Part shown: piece after piece, positions 1-7,540 of the stretch | Numbering within the stretch: the first letter of the stretch is position 1 | Layout of the letters: each line of letters starts with the position of its first letter | Origin: Candidatus Borkfalkia avistercoris | GTDB lineage: Bacteria > Bacillota > Clostridia > Christensenellales > Borkfalkiaceae | Assembly: GCA_019115995.1 (NCBI GenBank) | Contig: DXCL01000046.1 | Span: forward strand, 1-64,000 | DNA length: 64,000 nucleotides | Direction: 5' to 3' | Made by a program: the position numbers and the translations under genes | Notes under the pieces: model-generated | Told to the model about the DNA's origin: nothing | What the model saw: the letters and a program-made list of their open reading frames with translations, nothing else | Database searches by the model: none

Positions 1-113
1 ATGTCGCCATATACAAAATCAGTATATGCAACAAGTGCAGCTACGCCCCACCAACAAGCATAAGTTATGACAAATGTAATAATAAGATATTTCACAACCG
101 CTTTTATCTTCAT
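1..113 (-). CDS. N-terminal fragment of a membrane protein, possibly CPBP-family (runs off the window)
   Basis: Minus-strand ATG at 113 translates to MKIKAVVKYLIITFVITYACWWGVAALVAYTDFVYGD, open to the window edge. Not in the ORF track because it is truncated. Confidence 0.5.
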   Translation of the reverse strand, partial: MKIKAVVKYLIITFVITYACWWGVAALVAYTDFVYGD

Positions 114-162
114 ATAGCTATTATAGCATAGCAATGGAACGAAGTCACCTGTATGGGGTTAT

Positions 163-220
163 AAAAAAAGAAATAATCCGAACGCTCCGCCGACTAAAAT
201 CGGTTTCAGGTTCGGATTAT
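163..220 (-). terminator. Likely original terminator of the tRNA-Ser gene, displaced by the element
   Basis: Inverted repeat ataatccgaa...ttcggattat, followed on the minus strand by a T-rich run (revcomp of aaaaaaagaaa). Confidence 0.6.
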
Positions 221-227
221 ACTCGTT

Positions 228-287
228 TGGCGCAGAGAAAGGGATTTGAACCCTTGGTGCTCTTATGGGAGCACACACGATTTCGAG
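228..287 (-). pseudogene. 3' remnant of tRNA-Ser (attachment-site half displaced by integration)
   Basis: Same layout as the 3' part of the intact tRNA-Ser at 3217-3308, with CCA and T-arm, but no 5' half. Confidence 0.85.
256..287. repeat. attL-like direct repeat, 32 bp
   Basis: Exact match to 3245-3276. Confidence 0.9.
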
Positions 288-350
288 ACAGCGCCCCATG
301 CGGTTTGAGCGTAGCGCCCCTTGTGGCAAACCGCCCCGAGGGGCGCTTTT

Positions 351-788
351 TTAATGCTTTCCTTGCGCTCTACGCTGTGCGCGGCTTTGTTTCTGTGCGT
401 TTTCAACCGCGGCACGGCAAGCTCTGTACCACGCCTCGATGTCTTGCCCCTGCATTTTTGCCACGCCTAAAAAGACAAACATTTCAAAAGGGATTTTGAA
501 GTGTGCAACAATTTTGACGATTTGCGGAATTGTCGGTGCGTTTATCCCGTTCTCATATCGGTTTATAGTCGGATTAGGAATGTCAATTTCCTTGCTCAAT
601 GTATTGAGTGATTCTTTTTCGATTTCACGCATTGCTTTCAGCGCGGCACCGAATGCTTTAATAACGTCCGTTTCGTCAAGCTCTGTGTTTAAGTAGTTTT
701 CAAGGTCGGTTTTCGATACGCCTAAATTTTGGGCATTCATCACGACAGCGGTATAAAAGCCCAATACTTCACTTACTTTTAACTTCAT
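351..788 (-). CDS. XRE-family HTH transcriptional regulator (probable element repressor)
   Basis: HTH segment LNTLSKEIDIPNPTINRYENGINAPTIPQIVKIVAHF; divergent from the element's other genes. Confidence 0.85.
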   Translation of the reverse strand: MKLKVSEVLGFYTAVVMNAQNLGVSKTDLENYLNTELDETDVIKAFGAALKAMREIEKESLNTLSKEIDIPNPTINRYENGINAPTIPQIVKIVAHFKIPFEMFVFLGVAKMQGQDIEAWYRACRAAVENAQKQSRAQRRAQGKH

Positions 789-819
789 AAAAACACCTCG
801 CTAAATCTTTCATAGAAAC

Positions 820-848
820 ATTATACAGGAAAGAGAAAAATTTTTCTA
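820..848 (-). promoter_or_regulatory. Promoter of the XRE gene
   Basis: Minus strand TAGAAA-17 nt-TATAAT. Confidence 0.5.
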
Positions 849-914
849 CTTTTTCGTAGCAATTCGCTTGACATTACGAATTCGTAGCGCTATACTAATA
901 TTACGAATCCGTAG
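846..914 (+). promoter_or_regulatory. Divergent promoter with three operator-like sites
   Basis: TTGACA (868-873)-17 nt-TATACT (891-896). Operator-like CTACTTTTTCGTAG (846-859), TTACGAATTCGTAG (874-887) and TTACGAATCCGTAG (901-914). Confidence 0.7.
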
Positions 915-1026
915 TGCAGGACAACACGGAAAGAATTAGCCAACTTAATAGGCATCGTGCCGTTAAAATCTGTTTAAGCTCCGTAGTCCTGTACGGGGCT
1001 TTTACTGTATTCAAGGAGAAAAGACA

Positions 1027-1386
1027 ATGTTTCAATTCGAAAATGCATGGTATCAAGAACTTTTAGAAAAGAGCAAGCGCGGTAGGTACGCAATACGGAA
1101 CAGAAAGGCACTCCAAGACTTCGCGGAAGTAGTGGAGAACTTAGAGCCGTTCGAAGTCGGCTTTATAAAAGCCCTGCGCGCCTGTGATTGGGGTTTCAAA
1201 GCGGAGATAAAGTCGGCGGTGCTTTCGTTTCATCAAACCCGATTTAAGTTTTACCGCCTGCTGTCTATCATGCTTACGGCAGAAAGTTGCATAAAAGGCA
1301 TTGCGGAACCCGCCCGGGGTTTCCCCCACGTAGCCGCCCCGGAAGGGGGCACGGGGGAAACCCCGCCAACGCAAAGCGAAACTTAA
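1027..1386 (+). CDS. Hypothetical protein of the element (119 aa)
   Basis: ORF preceded by aaggag; lies between the regulatory region and rep. Confidence 0.6.
   Translation: MFQFENAWYQELLEKSKRGRYAIRNRKALQDFAEVVENLEPFEVGFIKALRACDWGFKAEIKSAVLSFHQTRFKFYRLLSIMLTAESCIKGIAEPARGFPHVAAPEGGTGETPPTQSET
1316..1364. repeat. Inverted repeat upstream of rep; candidate replication origin
   Basis: ggggtttccccc (1316-1327) / gggggaaacccc (1353-1364), with an inner GC-rich stem gcccc-ggaa-ggggg in the loop. Confidence 0.5.
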
Positions 1387-1439
1387 CTTGATTAAAGGTA
1401 TTTTTGATTCCGCGAGGTGCTCTTTTGGGAGGTTCTTTT

Positions 1440-2300
1440 TTGAGACAGTCGCGCTTTTACGATAGAAAATTGATAGTCAGCGGCAACGTTGCGGAGCTCT
1501 ACGAGTACGAGTTACCCGTTAGCCGTTTCGCGCCGTCAAAGCCCGTCGGACGGGCTGGACAGACTGGCACGACAGAAGAGCAGAAACAAGAGAACAGACG
1601 GAAACGCGCTCAGCGAGCGCGGCAGAAAGTACGCCGCTATGCGAATGCAAATTTCTCCAACGATTCAAAGTTTCTAACGCTCACTTTCAAAGACAATATG
1701 ACGGACTTGAAAGCCGCAAACCGCGACTTCACAAACTTCATCAAGCGCTTTAATAGATACTCTGGGCGACGGCTTCAATACATCGCGGTTCCCGAATTTC
1801 AAGAGCGCGGCGCGGTTCATTATCACATGCTTTTGAATGCCCCCTATATCCCGCACGGGAAGCTTGCCGAACTTTGGGGGCATGGTTTTGTAAAGGTCAA
1901 TCGCATTGACAACGTTGACAATATCGGCGCGTATATTACAAAGTACATGACCAAAGACAGCTTAGACGAACGGCTTAACGGCGTAAAATGCTACTTCATG
2001 AGCTACAATTTGAAAAAGCCCGAACAGACCACAAACGAGGAGCTTATAGACGAAGTGCTTTCCGCCTGCACAGTCAAGCGCGTAGCCTGTTCAAGTAAAT
2101 TCGATACGGAATATTTCGGCGAGGTTCGTTATACGCAGCTCATCATGAAAGAACGGATTTCTCTTGCCGAACTCCGCAAGCAAATCCCCTTACAATCTAA
2201 TAGCCCAAGCGTTGCCCCTTTCGGCGTAAGCGGTTTAGCTCGCCCGTTGAAACAAACTTTATGTGCATTGCAACGCGCAACAAAGCCCTTCGGCGTTTGA
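1440..2300 (+). CDS. Rolling-circle replication initiator (HUH endonuclease, two-Tyr)
   Basis: FLTLTFKDN motif, HUH motif GAVHYHMLLNAP, Tyr motif AYITKYMTKD. TTG start at 1440 chosen because of GGGAGG at 1428-1433; the track start is 1404. Confidence 0.82.
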   Translation: MRQSRFYDRKLIVSGNVAELYEYELPVSRFAPSKPVGRAGQTGTTEEQKQENRRKRAQRARQKVRRYANANFSNDSKFLTLTFKDNMTDLKAANRDFTNFIKRFNRYSGRRLQYIAVPEFQERGAVHYHMLLNAPYIPHGKLAELWGHGFVKVNRIDNVDNIGAYITKYMTKDSLDERLNGVKCYFMSYNLKKPEQTTNEELIDEVLSACTVKRVACSSKFDTEYFGEVRYTQLIMKERISLAELRKQIPLQSNSPSVAPFGVSGLARPLKQTLCALQRATKPFGV

Positions 2301-2352
2301 GAATATCAGCGCGCCCCGCGCCCCCTCTCGCCTACTGTTTGCAGGAGACAAA

Positions 2353-3189
2353 ATGAAAAGAAAGTCTACCTCCCAGACCCTTGGCATTTGGCTTGCCGAG
2401 TGGTTCAGCGTTTACAAGCTCCCGACCGTTGCTAAAAGTACGGCGGAGAATATAGAGCGCGTTATTCGCTTACATATCCCGCAATGGCTCAAAGATTTGC
2501 GGCTTACCGATTTGCGCGCTTTCACGATAGATAAAGCGTTGTCGGGCATAAAATCTACCCGCATGCGGAAGTATGCCTTCCACGTGCTCAATAACAGCCT
2601 TAACAAGGCTTTTCGCCTTGACCTTATTGAATCGGATATTATGAAGAAAGCAGAGCCGATTAAACACCGCTCTAAGCGCGGAGAGGCTCTCACCGTTACC
2701 GAGCAACGCGAGTTTTTGCAAAAGGTAGGCAATCACTATATGCGCAATCTTTTCGAGTTCTACCTATATACGGGCGTAAGGCGTTGCGAGGCTCTTTCGC
2801 TCCGTTGGGCTGACATCGATTTCGAGAGCGATTCAATCCTTATCCGCGGCACAAAAACGCTTACCTCTTTCCGCCGTTTAGACATGCTTCCGCGCGTTCG
2901 TGAGATTCTCCTAAAACAGAAAGCGCAATGCCCCGATAGCCCGCTCGTGTTCCCCTATAAAAAGTTTTACGTTGACGAGGTTTTTAAAAAGTTCTGTCCG
3001 AATCACAAGCTCCATGATCTTCGGCATACTTTCGTTACAAGGTGCGCCGAATGTGGCATAAATGTAAATGTTTGTCAAAGCCTTGCAGGGCACAGTGATA
3101 TAAAAGTAACGCTTCAAACATATACCCATGCGACCGACTTTTTTCGAAAGTCTGAGTATATGAAATTCGATATAGAGCCGCCAAAATGA
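2353..3189 (+). CDS. Tyrosine recombinase / integrase
   Basis: Catalytic segments TGVRRCEALSLRW, HKLHDLRHTFVTR, LAGHSDIKVTLQTYTH; ATG at 2353 preceded by AGGAG. Confidence 0.93.
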   Translation: MKRKSTSQTLGIWLAEWFSVYKLPTVAKSTAENIERVIRLHIPQWLKDLRLTDLRAFTIDKALSGIKSTRMRKYAFHVLNNSLNKAFRLDLIESDIMKKAEPIKHRSKRGEALTVTEQREFLQKVGNHYMRNLFEFYLYTGVRRCEALSLRWADIDFESDSILIRGTKTLTSFRRLDMLPRVREILLKQKAQCPDSPLVFPYKKFYVDEVFKKFCPNHKLHDLRHTFVTRCAECGINVNVCQSLAGHSDIKVTLQTYTHATDFFRKSEYMKFDIEPPK

Positions 3190-3215
3190 CAAAAAGCACC
3201 CTCTTTCGGGTGCTC
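3190..3215 (-). terminator. Element-supplied terminator for the reconstituted tRNA-Ser
   Basis: Minus strand gagcaccc-gaaa-gagggtgc-ttttt. Confidence 0.75.
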
Positions 3216-3216
3216 T

Positions 3217-3308
3217 TGGCGCAGAGAGAGGGATTCGAACCCTCGGTGCTCTTATGGGAGCACACACGATTTCGAGTCGTGCGCGTTCGACCACTCCGCC
3301 ATCTCTGC
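3217..3308 (-). tRNA. tRNA-Ser (anticodon CGA)
   Basis: Acceptor gcagaga/tctctgc, anticodon stem-loop cacga-ctCGAaa-tcgtg, long variable arm, T-arm gaggg-ttcgaat-ccctc, encoded CCA. Confidence 0.93.
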
Positions 3309-3321
3309 GTTACATTTAGTT

Positions 3322-3350
3322 ATTTTACTATATTATTCAAATTTTGTCAA
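3322..3350 (-). promoter_or_regulatory. tRNA-Ser promoter
   Basis: Minus strand TTGACA-17 nt-TAAAAT. Confidence 0.7.
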
Positions 3351-3851
3351 TCTTTCAGGCAGATATTTTATCAATAAAGTAGACAAAACGCCGATCACGA
3401 TGCCCGCCAATACGCTGAACGCGCACACAAACGGAAGCTGGATATAGAGAGATTCCGCTTCCATGATGAGCACGGCAACGCTCGTGCGCGCAATATTGCT
3501 GAGCACCGCCCCCGCGATGCTCACGGAAACGAGGCTCACCCGCGGAAAGAGCATACCGTACATGCCCGCCATCGCGAGATAGGCGCACAGGCTCCCCGCC
3601 AGATTGAACGGCAGAACAAAGGGCGTAACAAAAAGCGCTGTGATCAGGTTTTTCAGCAGAATAAAAACAAAAGCATCTCCCGCGCCGAATACGATGATAA
3701 CGAACAAAACAACGCTGTTTGCAAGCCCTATTTTGACGTACGGCGCCATCGGAAGCAGCGGCGGAATGAGAGACTCGACGACAAAGAGCACGCTCGCCAT
3801 CGCGAGCAGCGCCCCGAGCGCGGCAATGCGGCGGGCAGACAGTTTTTTCAT
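3333..3851 (-). CDS. Gx transporter family / heptaprenyl diphosphate synthase component I-like membrane protein
   Basis: 172-aa polytopic protein, MKKLSARRIAALGALLAMASVLFVVESLIPPLLPMAPYVKIGLANSVVL; gene neighbourhood. Confidence 0.8.
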   Translation of the reverse strand: MKKLSARRIAALGALLAMASVLFVVESLIPPLLPMAPYVKIGLANSVVLFVIIVFGAGDAFVFILLKNLITALFVTPFVLPFNLAGSLCAYLAMAGMYGMLFPRVSLVSVSIAGAVLSNIARTSVAVLIMEAESLYIQLPFVCAFSVLAGIVIGVLSTLLIKYLPERLTKFE

Positions 3852-4291
3852 GCGTCGCCTCCCAACGCGCCCACGATCTTTAACGTGAGGCCGTGCGGCA
3901 TGCAGATGATCTCTCCGCTGTCCGCTTCCCCCATCAGCATGCAGGTATGGTCGGAACAGTCCGCTTTCTCCACGCGCACTTTGCCACCCTCAACGACGAT
4001 CAGATTGCCGTTTTCAAAGTTTTCATAATATTCGCCGATCATGACCCGAACGATGCTTCCGCCGCCCGAGCGCACGGTATAAAGATATTGCGCGTCTTCG
4101 TTGAGAGGGATCGTTGCGATCGTTTCGCCGAAAGATATTACTTCTACATAAACGCCCCTTTCGCGACGAAAGCCGAAAGAAAAAAAGGTAAAGAGCGCCA
4201 CAAGTAAGATGCAGACGACAAAAACAAGCACGTCGCCCTTGGCAAAATACTTTCCTTCCCTGATCTTTGCGATCTTCTCTTCCCTTTTCAT
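3848..4291 (-). CDS. NusG domain II-containing membrane protein
   Basis: One N-terminal TM segment; CSDHTCMLMGEADSGEIICMPHGLTLKIVG. Confidence 0.8.
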   Translation of the reverse strand: MKREEKIAKIREGKYFAKGDVLVFVVCILLVALFTFFSFGFRRERGVYVEVISFGETIATIPLNEDAQYLYTVRSGGGSIVRVMIGEYYENFENGNLIVVEGGKVRVEKADCSDHTCMLMGEADSGEIICMPHGLTLKIVGALGGDA

Positions 4292-4292
4292 G

Positions 4293-5543
4293 TCAGTTCA
4301 GAATGCTCTCCACCTTCGCGATATACTCCGTCTCCACCCGGCATGCCGCGATTTCGTCCGTTGCGGAATTTTTATTGCCCTCGGAAAAGACCTCCTCGAT
4401 ATTTTCGGAGCCGACGCCGATATATTCGGCATATTCCTTTCTGTTCATCACGGTAACGTCGCCCACTGCGTAATATTTGAAATCTCGCGTGATTATGACC
4501 GCACCGATACCGTATTTTTGCGAAAGCGTTTCAAAAAAACCGATCGCGTCAGTGAGAGGCATGCAGAAAGCCGCCGTCGAAAGCGCATCGGCAAACGCTC
4601 CCGCGTTTTTGTGCGCGGCGTTCGGCACGACGACGGTAACGCTTATGATGCCGCGATCCGCGGGCACACCCGTTTCGGGATCGATGATGTGCGGGTAGAT
4701 CTTCCCGTCGTAAACGTAAAAGCGATAATTGTCTGCGCTGGTCGTAACGGACGCGTCCGTTACTCCGACAAGGTACAGCCCCTCGGAAATGCCGGTCGTG
4801 AGCCTGCGCGGATTCTCTATACCAACATTGTAACCGCGCAGAGTCTGCCCGTCGCGCTTTCTTCCGAGATAAGCCGAATTCGAGGAGGAGACGTTCACGA
4901 TGCCGTCGATCCCCGAACCCTCGTATTTTTCGTAAATATAGGAAACGACCGCGTCGCACATATACCCTTTGGCAATACCGCCGAAATCGAGCTTTGCGCC
5001 GCTTGCGGATTTCACGACAGAGTTCCCCTCTTCCAACGAAAACAAAGACAGATCCGAAACCTCCCGCGCGCCTTGCTGCGATTCTTCCGAAGGAGACGGG
5101 CGCGGATCGGTATAATGCCCCGCGTTTGCGGGTGAAAAGCCCCACAATTCTGTAAGCGGATAGAGCGCGGGAGAGAACTTGCCGCCGCTCTCCTCGGCGA
5201 ATTCCCGCGACATTTGCATAAGAGCGGCCGTTTCTTCGCTGACGGAAACGGCTTGCCCCGCCTCCGCCCCGTTGACGCGGGAAAGATCGCTCTCCCCGAT
5301 CTCCACGCTGAATTTTTCTTCCAGCCCGTTCAGGAGCGTGCGGAGCTCGCCCATGAGCTGTTCGTAATCCCCGACGGAAAGATTTTCCCCGTCGATATAC
5401 AGATCCTCGCGCGCCAGGCCGAGCTGCACAAAATAAGACCCGTCGTTATCATCGGAATGCCCGCCGCCGGTCGCCGCGCAACCCGATAAAAACAGGGCGA
5501 ACGCAAGCGCAAACGCGGCTGCGGACGAAAAAATACCTTTCAA
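4293..5543 (-). CDS. apbE: FAD:protein FMN transferase, ApbE family lipoprotein
   Basis: Lipobox LSGC; GGIAKGYMCDAVV; HIIDPETGVPA. Confidence 0.92.
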   Translation of the reverse strand: MKGIFSSAAAFALAFALFLSGCAATGGGHSDDNDGSYFVQLGLAREDLYIDGENLSVGDYEQLMGELRTLLNGLEEKFSVEIGESDLSRVNGAEAGQAVSVSEETAALMQMSREFAEESGGKFSPALYPLTELWGFSPANAGHYTDPRPSPSEESQQGAREVSDLSLFSLEEGNSVVKSASGAKLDFGGIAKGYMCDAVVSYIYEKYEGSGIDGIVNVSSSNSAYLGRKRDGQTLRGYNVGIENPRRLTTGISEGLYLVGVTDASVTTSADNYRFYVYDGKIYPHIIDPETGVPADRGIISVTVVVPNAAHKNAGAFADALSTAAFCMPLTDAIGFFETLSQKYGIGAVIITRDFKYYAVGDVTVMNRKEYAEYIGVGSENIEEVFSEGNKNSATDEIAACRVETEYIAKVESILN

Positions 5544-5546
5544 ATT

Positions 5547-6425
5547 TTAACCGTTCCGTCTTTTATTTCCGTAGAAGATAAGACCCAGCGTTCCCGGCCC
5601 GCAGTGAGACGCGATGACCGGCCCGACGATCTGATAGTCTATCTTCAAATCGCCGAAGGTCTCGCGGAGCGCAGACACGAACGCTTCCCCCGTTTCGGGG
5701 CAGTCTGCCTGCAAGACCTCCACGCGTTTTTCTTTATCGAATTCCTTTTCGCACATCAGGCGGATAAACTCCGTAAAAACCTTTTTGGAGCCCTTGATCT
5801 TGCCGACGCTCTGCAAAGAGCCGTCCGGCATGACGGTGATGAGCGGTTTGATCCCCAAAAGCTTGCCGAACGCCGCCGTTACCGCAGAGATGCGCCCCCC
5901 TCTTTTGAGATAGATCAGATCGTCTACGATAAAGTAAACGTGCGTGTGCTCGCACACCTCGGAAAGATACTCTTCAAGCTCGTCCATCGAAGCGCCCTCG
6001 GCATATTTTTCCGCAGCCATGCGCACCTGAAAGCCGGCGCCGAGGCTGATGGAGCGCGTGTCGAAAGTCCTGATCTCCCTTTCGGGATACTTTTCTTTCA
6101 ACGCGGCGATCGCCTTATCCATGCTCTCGAAAGTCGCCGAAAGTTTATGCGAAAAAGTAACGTAAAAAATATCCTGCCCCTCTTTGAGCACGGGTTCGAA
6201 ATAATCGATATAATTCTGCTCGTTGATCGCAGACGTCGTAGGCACGGCGCCTTCGCGCATCCTCTGATAAAAGTGCGCGAAATCCGTCTCTTTGCCCAGG
6301 TCGTAATAATATTCCTTGCCGTCAAGAACGTACGGCATGCGTATCACGTGCAGCCCGAATTTTTCCGCTTCGGTATACCACAGCTCGCAGTTGGAATCGC
6401 AAAACAGCTGATACATATTCTTCAC
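5547..6425 (-). CDS. DegV family (fatty-acid-binding) protein
   Basis: TSAINEQNYIDYFEPVLKEG, FIVDDLIYLKRGGRISAVTAAFGKLLGIKPLI, HCGPGTLGLIFYG. Confidence 0.92.
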   Translation of the reverse strand: MKNMYQLFCDSNCELWYTEAEKFGLHVIRMPYVLDGKEYYYDLGKETDFAHFYQRMREGAVPTTSAINEQNYIDYFEPVLKEGQDIFYVTFSHKLSATFESMDKAIAALKEKYPEREIRTFDTRSISLGAGFQVRMAAEKYAEGASMDELEEYLSEVCEHTHVYFIVDDLIYLKRGGRISAVTAAFGKLLGIKPLITVMPDGSLQSVGKIKGSKKVFTEFIRLMCEKEFDKEKRVEVLQADCPETGEAFVSALRETFGDLKIDYQIVGPVIASHCGPGTLGLIFYGNKRRNG

Positions 6426-6492
6426 CCCATTCTTTGGTAATATTCATTATTATACATGAAACGCCCGCGCGTTGCAAATGTTTTTTTGACAT

Positions 6493-7329
6493 TCAGAATT
6501 TTTTGTGCCGTATTTTAAGCTTTTTGTCCTTTTCTATCAAATAACAGTTGAAAATGACGCCCGTTACAAAACAGATCATCAGAACGTACAGCCACAGCAA
6601 AAAAACGATGAACAGCGCCACGGCGCCGTACAGCCTCTGCACGCTGCCGAAGGTGAGATAGATGGTAAACCCGAAAGACGCGAGCCCTCCTATAAACAGG
6701 GTGATCAGGCTCCCCCAGACCACGTTGGAAAATTTTACGCGGTACGGGCAGACATAGAGATTGAGTATCACGATAAAAAAGAACGCCAACACCCCCAATA
6801 TGGCATAGACGCCGAGCTGTGCGAAAAACGACGGGAAAGCCCGCCGCAAAAGCGCGTTGCACAAAAGAAACAGGATCGCTTCCGCCAGCAGAAGGATCAT
6901 GACGATAAAGATGAGCACGAGCGCGGAAAATCGCAGAACGATGCCGCCCTTTTTGCGCTTATAGTCGTAGATGATCTCCCCGCTCCTGCGCATATGATAA
7001 AAAAGATTCGTCGAAGAATAGAGCGTGGTGGCGAGCAATATGACCGAAGCCCCTACGGTCGCGCTCTGCGCGGAATCTCTTAAATAAAACAGGAAATCGC
7101 GGATACCCGAAAAAATTTCGAGGTCGAAGATCTGCTCGTAGTCGATGTTCAGCCTGCCGAAGATCAGCGTGAGCCAAAACAAAAACGGCACGATGGAAAG
7201 CACGAGGAAGAAAGCCATCGTCCCCGCGAGCGTCGTATATTTTTTGGAGGCGAGATACCCGTACGCCGAGCGCACCTTATCCACCATATCCGTAAAATAG
7301 AGCATACATATATTGTATGCAATCGGCAC
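6493..7329 (-). CDS. YihY/virulence factor BrkB family membrane protein
   Basis: TLAGTMAFFLVLSIVPFLFWL plus six TM layout and SFGFTIYLTFGSVQRLYGAVALFIVFLLWLY. Confidence 0.9.
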   Translation of the reverse strand: MPIAYNICMLYFTDMVDKVRSAYGYLASKKYTTLAGTMAFFLVLSIVPFLFWLTLIFGRLNIDYEQIFDLEIFSGIRDFLFYLRDSAQSATVGASVILLATTLYSSTNLFYHMRRSGEIIYDYKRKKGGIVLRFSALVLIFIVMILLLAEAILFLLCNALLRRAFPSFFAQLGVYAILGVLAFFFIVILNLYVCPYRVKFSNVVWGSLITLFIGGLASFGFTIYLTFGSVQRLYGAVALFIVFLLWLYVLMICFVTGVIFNCYLIEKDKKLKIRHKKF

Positions 7330-7403
7330 AGATAAAATTTAAGCAATTTTACGCAACATTTTTCTCCGAACTGTCGATTATTACATGTATTTTTAATAAA
7401 GGT

Positions 7404-7432
7404 ATTGACAATTCGTATATCCTGTGTTACAC
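7404..7432 (+). promoter_or_regulatory. Sigma-A type promoter for the lipoprotein cluster (coordinates approximate by a few nt)
   Basis: ttgaca-attcgtatatcctgtgt (17 nt)-tacact. Confidence 0.7.
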
Positions 7433-7462
7433 TGAAACTGAGTTAAGGAGGAGGTGATTCCG

Positions 7463-7513
7463 ATGCAGTATGCGCGCAACGACCTTATTTTTCGCATCAC
7501 TTTGACGAAATAG
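7463..7513 (+). CDS. Possible 16-aa leader peptide MQYARNDLIFRITLTK
   Basis: Preceded by aaggaggaggtgat, which contains a long perfect match to the anti-SD complement; stop abuts the next ATG. Confidence 0.45.
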   Translation: MQYARNDLIFRITLTK

Positions 7514-7540
7514 ATGTGCCGGATGTGTCGGAGGAAGTTT

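Larger units (their letters stand above)
256..3276. mobile_element. ~3-kb tRNA-Ser-integrated element (XRE regulator, small ORF, HUH Rep, tyrosine integrase)
   Basis: Exact 32-bp direct repeat ggtgctcttatgggagcacacacgatttcgag at 256-287 and 3245-3276. The integrase gene abuts the intact tRNA. Confidence 0.88.

Noticed and set aside
99-150. Leaderless-mRNA promoter for the truncated membrane protein
   Set aside because: A TATAAT-like -10 lies only about 6 nt from the assumed ATG, but the true start cannot be settled with the gene truncated.
134-499. 121-aa plus-strand ORF
   Set aside because: Runs through the tRNA remnant, attachment repeat and a hairpin; not a plausible protein.
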